NCBI GenBank assembly: GCA_031413415.1
Contig: JANOET010000239.1
Coordinates: 1 to 12,352 of the forward strand
DNA from: UBA668 sp031413415
Lineage (GTDB): Bacteria; Actinomycetota; Acidimicrobiia; Acidimicrobiales; Ilumatobacteraceae
Reading direction: 5' to 3'
DNA length: 12,352 nt
The notes under the pieces were generated by a model. It was given only the letters and a program-made list of their open reading frames with translations. It was not told the origin of the DNA and made no database searches. Position numbers and translations under genes: made by a program. Positions within the stretch are counted from its first letter, which is position 1. Every line of letters starts with the position of its first letter. Of the stretch, positions 1-6,777 are shown one piece after another.

Positions 1-20
1 CGGCCGGGCAGGGCGCGCGG

Positions 21-746
21 TCAGTCCCAGCGGAAGGTGGCGGCGGCGATGGCGGGCATCGCCAGGGCCCAGATGCTCAACACGACCCAGCTGGTGGCGG
101 GCTGCGAGCCCGCGCCGCTGAGCGTCTCGCGCAGCACGTCCGTGAGCGCGCCCGACGGCAAGGCGTGCGCCACTTGGCGGATGCCGGTGGGCAGCTCGTC
201 GAACGGGATGACCATGCCGCCGAGCAACAGCAGCACCAGATACAGGCCGTTCTGAGCGGCGAGGTTGATCTCCCCACGCAGCCGACCGGCCAGCGTGAGT
301 CCGATGCCGGCGAAGGCCATCGTGCCCAGGAGGACACCGCATACGGCGAGCAGCCAGTTCGGGTCGGCGGGCGACCAGCCGAGCGCGTACGCCACGGGGA
401 CGATGATCGCGAACTGGACCATCTCGACGACGGCGACCGAGGCGATCTTCGCCGCGATCAGGCGCGGGCGGCCGAGCGGCGTGGTGCCCAGCCGCTTGAG
501 CACGTGGTAGCTGCGCTCGAACCCGGTGCCGATTCCCAGGCTGACCATCGCCGTGCTCATCACGGCGAGGGCGAGCACGCCCGGGGCGAGGAAGTCGATG
601 GGTTCGTCGGTGCCGGTGGGCAGCACGTCGACCAGGCTGAAGAAAACCAGCAGCAGCACGGGGATGCCCAGGGTGAGGAGCAACTGTTCGCCGTTGCGCA
701 GCGTCAACTGCACCTCGGTGCGCAGTTGGGAGGTGAACCGCTTCAC
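21..746 (-). CDS. ABC-2 type transporter permease
   Basis: Membrane subunit of a two-gene ABC exporter (DrrB-like ABC-2 family), acting in the cytoplasmic membrane with the ATPase encoded just upstream. The 241-residue protein has about six hydrophobic segments, near residues 22-43, 52-73, 95-124, 131-154, 161-186 and 217-240. A cytoplasmic loop at about 74-100 (GTGFERSYHVLKRLGTTPL) is typical of the family. The GTG start lies in a GTGA overlap with the ATPase stop, so translation is probably coupled. The substrate cannot be read from the sequence; drug, lipid or polyketide export are all possible. Family assignment is firm, the specific role is unknown. Confidence 0.9.
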   Translation of the reverse strand: MKRFTSQLRTEVQLTLRNGEQLLLTLGIPVLLLVFFSLVDVLPTGTDEPIDFLAPGVLALAVMSTAMVSLGIGTGFERSYHVLKRLGTTPLGRPRLIAAKIASVAVVEMVQFAIIVPVAYALGWSPADPNWLLAVCGVLLGTMAFAGIGLTLAGRLRGEINLAAQNGLYLVLLLLGGMVIPFDELPTGIRQVAHALPSGALTDVLRETLSGAGSQPATSWVVLSIWALAMPAIAAATFRWD

Positions 747-1669
747 GCGTCACCATCCTCGGTGTTGGGCGCGGTGAGCCGCCGGAAGACGTCCTCCAGC
801 CGCTGGCTGCCGGCGCGCAGGTCGGTCAGTGGGTGACCGTGCTCGGCCAGCCACGAGGTCAACTGCGCCATCAGCCGCGGGTGCGGCGGCGCGTCGATGA
901 CGTACTCGCCAGGGCCCACCTGGCTGGCGACCATGTCGATCTCCTTGGCGAGCGAGATCAGGTCCAGGTCGGGTGAGCTGCGGAAGCGGATCTCGTCGTG
1001 ACCCTTGCGCAGCTCGTCGAGCGTGCCGTCGGCGATCACCAGCCCGCCGTCGAAGATGACGACTCGGTCGGCGATCCGTTCGGCTTCGTCCAGCTCGTGG
1101 GTGGCCAGGACGACCGCGCAGCCGGTGTCGGCGAGGGCGCGGATGATGCCACGGATGGTGTCGCGACCGTTCACGTCGACGCCCGAGGTGGGCTCGTCGA
1201 GGAACGCGACCTCGGGCTTGGCGGCCATGGCCAGCGCAAGCGAGAGACGTTGCTGCTCGCCGCCCGACAGCCGCCGCCACGTGGCCTTCGAGCGTGATGT
1301 CAGCCCGACCTGCTCGACCAGGGCGGCCGGGTCGGCGCCCTTGCCGTAGAGGGTGCAGTAGTGGCGGACCGTGTCGAGCACTCGTGCGCTCGGGTACACG
1401 CCACCCTGCTGCAGCATCACGCCGATGCGCTCGCCGAGCCGACGCTGGTGCGTCGCCGGGTCGAGGCCCAGCACGCGGACCGTACCGGCGGTGGCGCGGC
1501 GGTAGCCCTCGCACACTTCGATGGTGCTGGTCTTGCCGGCACCGTTGGGCCCGAGCACGGCGGTGACCAGTCCGGCCTCGGCGGTGAACGACACGCCCTT
1601 CACAGCCTCGAGATCGCCGTACCGCACGACCAGTCCGCTCACCTCGACCGCTGCGTCGTTGCCTGCCAC
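743..1669 (-). CDS. ABC transporter ATP-binding protein (DrrA/ABC-2 type)
   Basis: Cytoplasmic ATPase that powers the downstream ABC-2 permease. In the 308-residue protein the Walker A motif GPNGAGKTS is at residues 40-48, the Q-loop at about 77-78 (LQQGG), the signature LSGGEQQR at 134-141 and Walker B with D-loop LDEPTSGVD at 157-165. The H-loop histidine follows in VLATHELDEAE. A C-terminal extension of about 90 residues after the nucleotide-binding domain is usual for DrrA-like exporters. The start is GTG. A TANNNT -10 box (TAGCGT) lies 8 nt upstream on the minus strand and no clear Shine-Dalgarno is present, so the mRNA is probably leaderless or nearly so. The gene is divergent from serS with 79 bp between the starts. 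Confidence 0.93.
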   Translation of the reverse strand: MAGNDAAVEVSGLVVRYGDLEAVKGVSFTAEAGLVTAVLGPNGAGKTSTIEVCEGYRRATAGTVRVLGLDPATHQRRLGERIGVMLQQGGVYPSARVLDTVRHYCTLYGKGADPAALVEQVGLTSRSKATWRRLSGGEQQRLSLALAMAAKPEVAFLDEPTSGVDVNGRDTIRGIIRALADTGCAVVLATHELDEAERIADRVVIFDGGLVIADGTLDELRKGHDEIRFRSSPDLDLISLAKEIDMVASQVGPGEYVIDAPPHPRLMAQLTSWLAEHGHPLTDLRAGSQRLEDVFRRLTAPNTEDGDA

Positions 1670-1677
1670 GAGGAGCG

Positions 1678-1683
1678 ACGCTA
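1678..1683 (-). promoter_or_regulatory. -10 box for the ABC exporter operon (leaderless type)
   Basis: TAGCGT on the minus strand, 8 nt before the GTG start of the ATPase gene. It matches the TANNNT -10 of actinobacterial SigA-type promoters. No convincing -35 was found at 16-19 bp. The same hexamer precedes the TlpA-like gene. Transcription start is inferred, not shown. Confidence 0.5.
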
Positions 1684-1735
1684 CCGGCCGGGCCGTTCAC
1701 CAGGAACTCAAGTACATGAGGAAGGGGTGCAGCAC

Positions 1736-1741
1736 TAGCCT
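1736..1741 (+). promoter_or_regulatory. -10 box for serS (leaderless type)
   Basis: TAGCCT followed by exactly 7 nt and the GTG start of serS. The geometry puts the transcription start at the G of GTG. It supports the GTG at 1749 over the in-frame ATG at 1716, which lies upstream of this box. Confidence 0.55.
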
Positions 1742-1748
1742 TGAGCAC

Positions 1749-3038
1749 GTGATCGACGTCCGACTGCTGCGCACCGACCCCGAGGGTGTGCGGGCCGCTT
1801 TGGCCCGCCGCAACAACCCCGAGCTGCTGGTGCAGCTCGATCAGGCCATCTCGCTCGAGGGCCAGGCGCGCGACCTGCAGTCCCAGCGCGACGCGCTGCG
1901 CGCCGCGGTCAACGATCTGTCGAAGCAAGTCGGCCTGAAGCGACGCGAGGGCGACACCGCCGGAGCCGAGGCACTGCAGGCGCAGAGCCGCGAGCTGGGT
2001 GCCCGTGAATCGGCGCTCAACGCGGAAGCCGAGCAGGTGGCCAGCGCGCTGCGCGAGCTGATGCTGCGAATCCCCAACCTGCCGCACCCCGACGCACCCG
2101 ACGGCAAGGACGACCGCGACAACCCGGTCATCGTCGGTCCGAACAACATGCCGGCCGAGTTCCCCGAGCACCAGCGGGTGCCCCACTGGGAGACCGCGAC
2201 GGCGCTGGGCATCCTCGACAACGAGCGGGCCACGAAGATCAGCGGCGCGATGTTCACGATGCAGCGCGGCGCGGGAGCCACGCTCGCCCGTGCGCTGTGC
2301 CAGTACGCGCTGGACATGAACGCCGACGCGTTCGAAGAGATCCGCCCGCCGTCGCTGGTCACCACGGCCACGCTCACCGCCACCGGCCAGCTGCCGAAGT
2401 TCGCCGACGACGCGTACGCGATCGAGCGCGACGACCTGTGGGCCATCCCTACCGCCGAGGTGCCGCTCACCAGCATCTACGCCGGTGAGGTGCTCGACGA
2501 GGCCGAGCTGCCGAAGCGGATGATGGCGCACACGTCGTGCTACCGCCGCGAGGCCGGGTCGGCCGGCCGCGACACCCGCGGCATGCTGCGCGCCCACGAG
2601 TTCGACAAAGTCGAGATCCTCGCGGTCACCACGCCCGAGCAGGGCCCGGCGATGCTGCAGGAGATCGTCGACCGAGCCGAGAAGCTGATCGACGGCCTCG
2701 GCCTGCCGTACCGGATCATCGAGATCTGCACCGGCGACATGGGGCAGAGCCACCACCGCAGCTTCGACATCGAGGTCTACGCACCGGGGTGCGACAACTG
2801 GTTGGAGGTCAGCTCGTGCAGCTGGTTCACCGACTACCAGGCTCGCCGTGGCGACATCCGCTTCAAGACGGCGGGCGAGAAGGGCACCACGATCGCCAAC
2901 ACGTTGAACGGTTCGGCGCTCGCCGTGCCGCGGGTATGGGCCGCGATCGTCGAGAACTACCGCCAGGCCGACGGCACGGTCGTCGTGCCCGAGGCGCTGC
3001 GCCCGTACATGCGCGGCATCGAGGTCATCGGGGCATGA
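1749..3038 (+). CDS. serS: Seryl-tRNA synthetase
   Basis: Class II aminoacyl-tRNA synthetase that charges tRNA-Ser with serine in the cytoplasm. The 429-residue length is normal for bacterial SerRS. Residues about 28-105 form the antiparallel coiled-coil arm that holds the tRNA. The serine-binding TAEVPLT loop is at 235-241, motif 2 with AGSAGRDTRGMLRAHEFDK at about 269-287, and motif 3 as NGSALAVPR at 387-395 (commonly NGSGLAVGR). The reading frame is open further upstream, but homology starts at MIDVRLLRTDP. A TAGCCT box 7 nt before the GTG suggests a leaderless message. The stop overlaps the start of pdxH (ATGA), implying a two-gene operon. Confidence 0.97.
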   Translation: MIDVRLLRTDPEGVRAALARRNNPELLVQLDQAISLEGQARDLQSQRDALRAAVNDLSKQVGLKRREGDTAGAEALQAQSRELGARESALNAEAEQVASALRELMLRIPNLPHPDAPDGKDDRDNPVIVGPNNMPAEFPEHQRVPHWETATALGILDNERATKISGAMFTMQRGAGATLARALCQYALDMNADAFEEIRPPSLVTTATLTATGQLPKFADDAYAIERDDLWAIPTAEVPLTSIYAGEVLDEAELPKRMMAHTSCYRREAGSAGRDTRGMLRAHEFDKVEILAVTTPEQGPAMLQEIVDRAEKLIDGLGLPYRIIEICTGDMGQSHHRSFDIEVYAPGCDNWLEVSSCSWFTDYQARRGDIRFKTAGEKGTTIANTLNGSALAVPRVWAAIVENYRQADGTVVVPEALRPYMRGIEVIGA

Positions 3039-3709
3039 CCGACGCGCCACACGACCTGGCGAGCAGGCGGAAGGACTACGAGACCGCGGGCCTCGACCTG
3101 CACGACGTGGCCGGCGACCCGATCGCGCAGTGGCACCGCTGGTACACCGACGCCAGCGAGGGCGGCTGCGTCGAGCCCAACGCGTTCGTGCTCAGCACGG
3201 TCGACAGCGAGGGCTGGCCGCAGTCGCGCTACCTGCTGGTGCGCGGCGCCGACGATCGTGGTTTCACGTTCTTCACCAACTACGAGTCGGCGAAGAGTCA
3301 GCAGCTCGCAGCCGAGGGCCGAGCGTCGATGCTGTTCACTTGGTTGCAGTTGCACCGACAGGTGCGTGTCGTCGGCGCCGTCGAGCGCGTGCCGGATGCC
3401 GAGAGCGACGAGTACTTCGCGTCACGCCCGCGTGGCTCGCAGATCGGTGCGTGGTCGTCGCCGCAGTCGACGCCCATCCCCGACCGCGACTGGCTCGAGC
3501 AGCGCGTCGAGCAGATGGCGCAGACGTTCGGCGAGGCCGAGGTGCCCCGTCCCGCGTTCTGGGGTGGCTGGTTGCTGAAGCCGCATCGCTTCGAGTTCTG
3601 GCAGGGTCGCCCCAGCCGCCTGCACGACCGGCTCGCCTACACCCTGCTCGGCGCCGACGACGAGCACCCCGACGGCGACAGCTGGCAGATCGACCGCCTC
3701 GCTCCGTAA
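3035..3709 (+). CDS. pdxH: Pyridoxamine 5'-phosphate oxidase
   Basis: FMN-dependent oxidase converting pyridoxamine or pyridoxine 5'-phosphate to pyridoxal 5'-phosphate with O2, in vitamin B6 salvage and synthesis. The 224-residue protein has the expected length. FMN-contact segments are SRYLLVR at 64-70 and FTFFTNYESAKS at 77-88. The conserved RPRGSQIGAWSSPQS stretch is at 131-145. The C-terminal dimerisation and PLP-site signature FEFWQGRPSRLHDR is at 186-199, and the protein ends in the typical RLAP. The ATG overlaps the serS stop by 4 nt, so translation is likely coupled. The spacer downstream contains a large hairpin that could end the operon. Confidence 0.95.
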   Translation: MTDAPHDLASRRKDYETAGLDLHDVAGDPIAQWHRWYTDASEGGCVEPNAFVLSTVDSEGWPQSRYLLVRGADDRGFTFFTNYESAKSQQLAAEGRASMLFTWLQLHRQVRVVGAVERVPDAESDEYFASRPRGSQIGAWSSPQSTPIPDRDWLEQRVEQMAQTFGEAEVPRPAFWGGWLLKPHRFEFWQGRPSRLHDRLAYTLLGADDEHPDGDSWQIDRLAP

Positions 3710-3733
3710 GGCGCTGCCTCGCGCTACGCGCCC

Positions 3734-3784
3734 GAACTGGTCATGCCAAAGCGACACTGGCTGTCGTTTTGGCCTGCCCAGTTC
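3734..3784. terminator. 51-nt imperfect palindrome, possible bidirectional terminator or REP-like unit
   Basis: Arms 3745-3756 and 3762-3773 pair over 12 bp (one G-U in one orientation) around the 5-nt loop CTGGC. The outer arms GAACTGG (3734-3740) and CCAGTTC (3778-3784) pair perfectly. A 4-nt internal loop with two possible pairs joins them. The element begins 24 nt after the pdxH stop, between convergent operons. A short TTTT occurs inside the 3' arm but no U-tract follows. Terminator function is inferred; a dispersed intergenic repeat is the alternative. Confidence 0.5.
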
Positions 3785-3801
3785 CAGCGTTTGGCCTTCC
3801 A

Positions 3802-3851
3802 GCGCACGCATCTGCCTGGTTGTGCGCATCCCGCCCAGCAGCCGATCTGGG
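3802..3851. other. Two further small inverted repeats in the 3710-3894 spacer
   Basis: GCGCAC (3802-3807) pairs with GTGCGC (3822-3827), and CCCAG (3834-3838) pairs with CTGGG (3847-3851). With the 51-nt palindrome, a GGCGC/GCGCC pair (3710-3714, 3728-3732) and the hairpin at 3878-3893, almost the whole spacer can fold. No ORF with coding character is visible here. Individually these stems could be chance in GC-rich DNA. Confidence 0.3.
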
Positions 3852-3877
3852 AAGGAACACGCCCAGAAACCGACGAA

Positions 3878-3893
3878 CCCGCGCCGAGGCGGG
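3878..3893 (-). terminator. Small hairpin after the redox-operon stop codon
   Basis: Read on the minus strand, CCCGC and GCGGG form a 5-bp stem (6 with an outer G-U) around a 6-nt loop. The stem begins one base after the TGA of the hydrolase gene and is followed by the moderately T-rich TTCGTCGGTTTCT. It is a weak intrinsic-terminator candidate for the operon. Confidence 0.4.
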
Positions 3894-3894
3894 C

Positions 3895-4521
3895 TCAGGA
3901 CACCCAGGCCGCGGCGGCGTTGGCGAGCCCGTCGATGAGGGCTTCGGTGTGCGGGGTCCAGCCGGGGCCCTGCCAGTCGCGCCAGATGGGGCTGCGACCG
4001 CGCACCCGTGGGGGCAGCTCGATCTGCACACCCTGATGGCGAGGCAGGTTCACCGGGTTGTTGTGGTGCATGCCGCGCAGCTCCCTCGGCATTGCCTCCA
4101 CCCGCGTCTCCATCGTGTAATCGGGCAGCACGACGCGTAGGTGCTCGGCGACGTGCTCGGCGAGCTCGCGGTTCTGGCCACCGAGCAACAGCGTCGTCCA
4201 CATGTCGTGGCGGCCGAAGCCGTGGATGGTGATGACCACGTCGACGTGCTCGACGAACTGACGCAGTGCCGGCGACTCGTCGGGTGTCACCTTGTGCGAC
4301 GGGATGTGCTGGTTGAAGTGCGTCGGCTGGACCACGCCGTAGTAGCTGGCGTCGCAGCGCTCGGCTGCGGCCGAAGCGATGACGTCGGTCATCTCCTCCA
4401 GCGAACCGCCGTGGTACGCCATGAACCCGATCGGCCCGCGCAGCACCAGATGCTCTTCCACGCCCTCGTGGGCGAGCAGATCACGGAACGGGGTGGGTGA
4501 GGTCATCCTGGGGGGCCGCAT
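3895..4521 (-). CDS. Poly-gamma-glutamate hydrolase family protein (zinc amidase, PghP-like)
   Basis: Resembles the phage-derived poly-gamma-glutamate hydrolase family, M14-carboxypeptidase-like zinc enzymes that cleave gamma-glutamyl bonds. Visible hallmarks are MAYHGGSLE (H37 and E42/E43 as likely zinc ligands), the ITIHGFG strand with H100, and the NPVNLPRHQGVQIELPP segment with E168 as likely catalytic acid. At about 205 residues the length fits a complete single-domain enzyme. No signal peptide or membrane anchor is seen. The start is uncertain: ATG at 4521 or, equally plausible, ATG at 4506; neither has a good ribosome binding site, and both overlap the ccdA-like gene (41 or 26 bp), so translation is probably coupled. 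The natural substrate is unknown. Confidence 0.8.
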   Translation of the reverse strand: MRPPRMTSPTPFRDLLAHEGVEEHLVLRGPIGFMAYHGGSLEEMTDVIASAAAERCDASYYGVVQPTHFNQHIPSHKVTPDESPALRQFVEHVDVVITIHGFGRHDMWTTLLLGGQNRELAEHVAEHLRVVLPDYTMETRVEAMPRELRGMHHNNPVNLPRHQGVQIELPPRVRGRSPIWRDWQGPGWTPHTEALIDGLANAAAAWVS

Positions 4522-5365
4522 CGGTGGGCGCCGCGTCAGCGGGCTGTGTGCGTTCCCGCATCATCGCGTACCCGATGCCGACGAGGATGACCCCGCCGAG
4601 CACGATCGCCACGATCTGCCAGTTGCCGTTCAACCAGTTCTGCACGCGCTGCTGCAGACGGTCGACCGCGTCGGTGATCGGGTCGCTCTCTTCGCGGACA
4701 TCGACCCAGTAGAAGTACCACAGCAGGTAGGCGCCCGAGAGCAGCACGAATGCGCCCGACACCATCTCGACGTACTGCATCTTGCTCTTCAGCCAGTGCA
4801 CGAATCCGACGTTCGCAGCGGCCAGCGCGAGCGTGAGCGAGATGACCACCACGGCCATGCCCAACGCGTACATCACCACGTTGGCGACGCCCGCCCAATA
4901 GCCCTTGCTCTCGCCGGTCTGGAACAGCGTGCTCATGAACAGCGGCAGCGTGCAGCCCAGCGAGGCGACGGCGTAGGCGATGCCGTAGAGGAACATCGAC
5001 CGCATCGTGCGATCGCGCTCGCCGGTGTTCACCTGCATCGTGCCGATCGGCAGCTTGTACCCGAACAGCATCGCGGCACCGAGGATGACGAAGATGACGC
5101 CGATCGCGAGCGTCGCGTACTTCGCGTTCTCGAGCAGCGTTTGCGTCCAGAACTGTGTGACGGCGCCGATCGCGAAGAAGACGGCGAGGAAGCCGGCCGA
5201 CACGGTGGCGCCGACGAGCAGCGCCTTGCTGATGGGCGCCTTCTGCATCTCGCCGTTCGCCGCGCTGACGCCGAGGAAGTACATGAGGTAGGTGGGGAGC
5301 AGCACGAACCCGCACGGGTTGATACTGGCGACCAGGCCGCGGATGAACGACAGCGACAGGTTCAC
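4481..5365 (-). CDS. CcdA/DsbD-like transmembrane thiol-electron carrier
   Basis: Polytopic membrane protein that moves reducing equivalents from cytoplasmic thioredoxin across the membrane to an extracytoplasmic thioredoxin-like partner. The 294-residue protein has the family's paired cysteines, C18 in INPCGFVLLP and C138 in LGCTLPLF, each in a hydrophobic helix. There are about six core membrane segments plus one near 252-271 after a coiled region (about 225-250), and then an acidic, Ala/Pro-rich tail. The tail helix goes beyond the minimal CcdA core. The GTG start overlaps the stop of the TlpA-like gene (GTGA), so the two are coupled and very likely act as a pair. Use in cytochrome c maturation or general disulfide reduction cannot be distinguished here. 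Confidence 0.88.
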   Translation of the reverse strand: MNLSLSFIRGLVASINPCGFVLLPTYLMYFLGVSAANGEMQKAPISKALLVGATVSAGFLAVFFAIGAVTQFWTQTLLENAKYATLAIGVIFVILGAAMLFGYKLPIGTMQVNTGERDRTMRSMFLYGIAYAVASLGCTLPLFMSTLFQTGESKGYWAGVANVVMYALGMAVVVISLTLALAAANVGFVHWLKSKMQYVEMVSGAFVLLSGAYLLWYFYWVDVREESDPITDAVDRLQQRVQNWLNGNWQIVAIVLGGVILVGIGYAMMRERTQPADAAPTDAAPQDDLTHPVP

Positions 5366-5940
5366 AGCAGATGCTCCTGGATCAGCGCGGTCAGCTTGGC
5401 CTCGTCGAGCTGACCGGTCTGCTCCACGATCGTGCCGTCGGGCGTCACGAAGAGCGTGACGGGGAAAGCACTGATGCCCATCTCGTTGATGAAGTCGCCC
5501 GTCGCGTCGTACAGCAGCTCGTACTGCACGCCCCTGTCGCGAGCGAACTGCTCCTCGCGATCACTCGGCGGCAGGTAGTCGACCCCGACGAAGCGGACCT
5601 CGTTGCCGTAGATCGCGTGCACCGCCGCGAAGTCGGGCAGTTCCTTCTTGCACGGCCCACACGTGGAGCCCCAGATGTTGATGACCAACGGCTGGCCGAC
5701 CAGGTCGGCGGTCGACAGTGTGGCGCCGTCGAGGGTGGAGAGGTCGATGGTCGGGAGCGCCTTGCCCTCGACCGCGGCGTTCGTGCCGATGGTCGGCGGC
5801 TTCACGTTCGTGTCGAGTGCGGCAGTGTCGCCGTTGTCGTCATCGTCGGCGTTCGAGTTGGCGATGACCAGGCCGATGGCGACGGACGCGACGAGCGACA
5901 CGGCCAGCGAACCGATCAGCAGGCGCTTGCGGACCTTCAC
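5362..5940 (-). CDS. Membrane-anchored TlpA-like thioredoxin
   Basis: Extracytoplasmic thioredoxin-fold reductase, probable electron acceptor of the CcdA-like carrier downstream. In the 192-residue form, residues 1-5 are basic (MKVRK), 6-27 form one membrane helix, 30-60 are an acidic linker, and the TlpA/AhpC-TSA domain follows. The active site is CGPC at C94-C97 (WGSTCGPCKKE) and the cis-proline is P160 (SAFPVTLF). The frame stays open to 6009, but the extra 23 residues are Ala-rich and lack family character. GTG at 5940 lies exactly 7 nt after TAGCGT on the minus strand, a leaderless arrangement shared with other genes here, so I chose it. First gene of a three-gene operon. Confidence 0.88.
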   Translation of the reverse strand: MKVRKRLLIGSLAVSLVASVAIGLVIANSNADDDDNGDTAALDTNVKPPTIGTNAAVEGKALPTIDLSTLDGATLSTADLVGQPLVINIWGSTCGPCKKELPDFAAVHAIYGNEVRFVGVDYLPPSDREEQFARDRGVQYELLYDATGDFINEMGISAFPVTLFVTPDGTIVEQTGQLDEAKLTALIQEHLL

Positions 5941-5947
5941 CCGGGCA

Positions 5948-5953
5948 ACGCTA
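5948..5953 (-). promoter_or_regulatory. -10 box for the thiol-redox operon (leaderless type)
   Basis: TAGCGT on the minus strand, exactly 7 nt before the GTG at 5940. It matches TANNNT and predicts that the transcript starts at the GTG. No good -35 is visible. Confidence 0.5.
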
Positions 5954-6015
5954 CCTGTCGCTGCGGCCCTGGTCCCCGCAGCCGCAGCACGAAGGGTCCA
6001 AAGGCCCAACGGGCA

Positions 6016-6045
6016 TTGCTACCCGAGTAGTACTCCAAGTAGGTT
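6016..6045 (+). promoter_or_regulatory. Promoter of the toxin-antitoxin operon with embedded operator
   Basis: TTGCTA (6016-6021), an 18-bp spacer and TAGGTT (6040-6045) form a SigA-like promoter. The antitoxin ATG follows 6 nt later, so the message would be leaderless. The spacer holds the perfect palindrome GAGTA-G-TACTC (6025-6035), and a further AGTA half-site at 6038-6041. Short repeated half-sites between -35 and -10 are where an RHH antitoxin would bind to autorepress. Operator function is inferred from position. Confidence 0.5.
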
Positions 6046-6051
6046 GGCGGT

Positions 6052-6270
6052 ATGAAGGTCAGCATCAGCCTCCCCGACGACGACGTCGAGTTCCTCGACA
6101 CCTATGCCGAGCGCGAGGGATTCGCCTCGCGCTCGGCCGTGCTGCACAAGGCAGTGCGAATGTTGCGCGCCTCGGAACTCGGCGATGCCTATCGGGACGC
6201 CTGGGCCGAATGGAACGCCGGCGACGACGCGGTCCTCTGGGAGACGGTCACCTCCGACGGGCAGCGCTGA
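6052..6270 (+). CDS. Ribbon-helix-helix antitoxin of a MazEF-type module
   Basis: 72-residue antitoxin that should neutralise the MazF-like toxin encoded next and repress the operon. Residues 1-8 (MKVSISLP) are the RHH beta strand, about 9-23 helix A and 27-41 helix B (SRSAVLHKAVRMLR). The C-terminal part, about 42-72, is Trp/Asp/Glu-rich (AYRDAWAEWNAGDD) and is the likely toxin-binding tail. It looks like the RHH MazE proteins of mycobacteria (MazE9-like) and not the AbrB-fold E. coli MazE. The TGA overlaps the toxin ATG by one base (TGATG). An AGG lies 8 nt before the ATG, but the promoter geometry suggests leaderless translation. Confidence 0.87.
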   Translation: MKVSISLPDDDVEFLDTYAEREGFASRSAVLHKAVRMLRASELGDAYRDAWAEWNAGDDAVLWETVTSDGQR

Positions 6271-6617
6271 TGCAACGCGGCGACATTCGCATGGTCGACC
6301 TCGACCCCGTGCGCGGCTCCGAGTCCGCCAAACAGCGGCCCGCGGTGATCGTCAGCAACGACGGTGCGAACAGCACGGCCCGACGACTGGGCCGCGGCGT
6401 CGTGACCGTCGTGCCCGTCACGTCGAACACCGATCGGGTGTACGCGTTCCAGGTGTTGCTGCCCGCTGCCGCGACCGGCCTTCCCGTGGATTCGAAGGCG
6501 CAGGCCGAGCAGGTGCGCTCCGTCGCCGTCGAGCGGGTCGGGGCACGAGTGGGCGTGATGACGACCGAACTGCAGGCCGACCTCGACGAGGCGTTGCGAG
6601 TTCATCTCGCCCTCTGA
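6270..6617 (+). CDS. mazF: MazF/PemK-family mRNA interferase toxin
   Basis: Sequence-specific endoribonuclease that cuts RNA in the cytoplasm and slows growth when freed from antitoxin. The 115-residue protein carries the family landmarks RGDIRMVDLDPVRGSE (3-18), QRPAVIVSND (22-31) with probable catalytic R23, VTVVPVTSN (45-53) with probable catalytic T51, and SKAQAEQVRS near residue 75. It resembles mycobacterial MazF6/MazF9 in the LGRGV-TVVPVTSN and KAQAEQ segments. The start is set by the 1-nt overlap with the antitoxin; the frame is open 60 nt further upstream inside the antitoxin. All key residues look intact, so the toxin is probably active. Its cleavage sequence cannot be predicted here. 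Confidence 0.93.
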   Translation: MQRGDIRMVDLDPVRGSESAKQRPAVIVSNDGANSTARRLGRGVVTVVPVTSNTDRVYAFQVLLPAAATGLPVDSKAQAEQVRSVAVERVGARVGVMTTELQADLDEALRVHLAL

Positions 6618-6651
6618 CGGCCCAGCGAAGTGCGCCGGACCCCGTCTCCAG

Positions 6652-6663
6652 GAACTCAAGTTC
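6652..6663. promoter_or_regulatory. SOS-box-like palindrome GAAC-N4-GTTC
   Basis: GAAC TCAA GTTC matches the core of the LexA box of Bacillus and actinobacteria. It lies 34 nt after the toxin stop, in a spacer with no gene starting nearby, so a regulatory role is unclear. It is embedded in a 14-mer (6648-6661) that recurs at 1700-1713 upstream of serS, where the palindrome is imperfect (GTAC). Confidence 0.25.
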
Positions 6664-6681
6664 GCGGTGCATGCCCCGGTT

Positions 6682-6720
6682 GCCCCTCGCCGTCATTGGG
6701 GGGTCATGGCGGCGAGGGGC
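6682..6720. terminator. Perfect 11-bp inverted repeat downstream of mazF
   Basis: GCCCCTCGCCG (6682-6692) and CGGCGAGGGGC (6710-6720) are exact reverse complements around a 17-nt loop. It lies 64 nt after the toxin stop, between convergent genes. No U-tract follows; it may act as a terminator or RNA-stabilising hairpin. Confidence 0.45.
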
Positions 6721-6777
6721 GGGGGTGTCGGCCGGCGGTTCGTCGATGCGTTGCCGCAGGCCGGGCGAGCTTCCGCC

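Noticed and set aside
1700..1745. FliA- or ECF-type promoter based on GGAACT/CTCA in the repeated 14-mer
   Set aside because: No matching -10 (GCCGAA-like or GTT/CGTC) occurs at the right distance at either copy.
1716..1748. Upstream ATG as the serS start
   Set aside because: The added 11 residues (MRKGCSTSLEH) are not SerRS-like, and the TAGCCT -10 lies downstream of this ATG.
750..3050. Long minus-strand open frame antisense to serS and the ABC ATPase
   Set aside because: It is Arg/Ala/His-rich with no domain, and is opposite or out of frame with two clear genes; long spurious frames are normal in high-GC DNA.
5941..6009. N-terminal extension of the TlpA-like protein
   Set aside because: It is Ala-rich, has no family match and includes the predicted promoter; GTG 5940 begins a normal signal-anchor.
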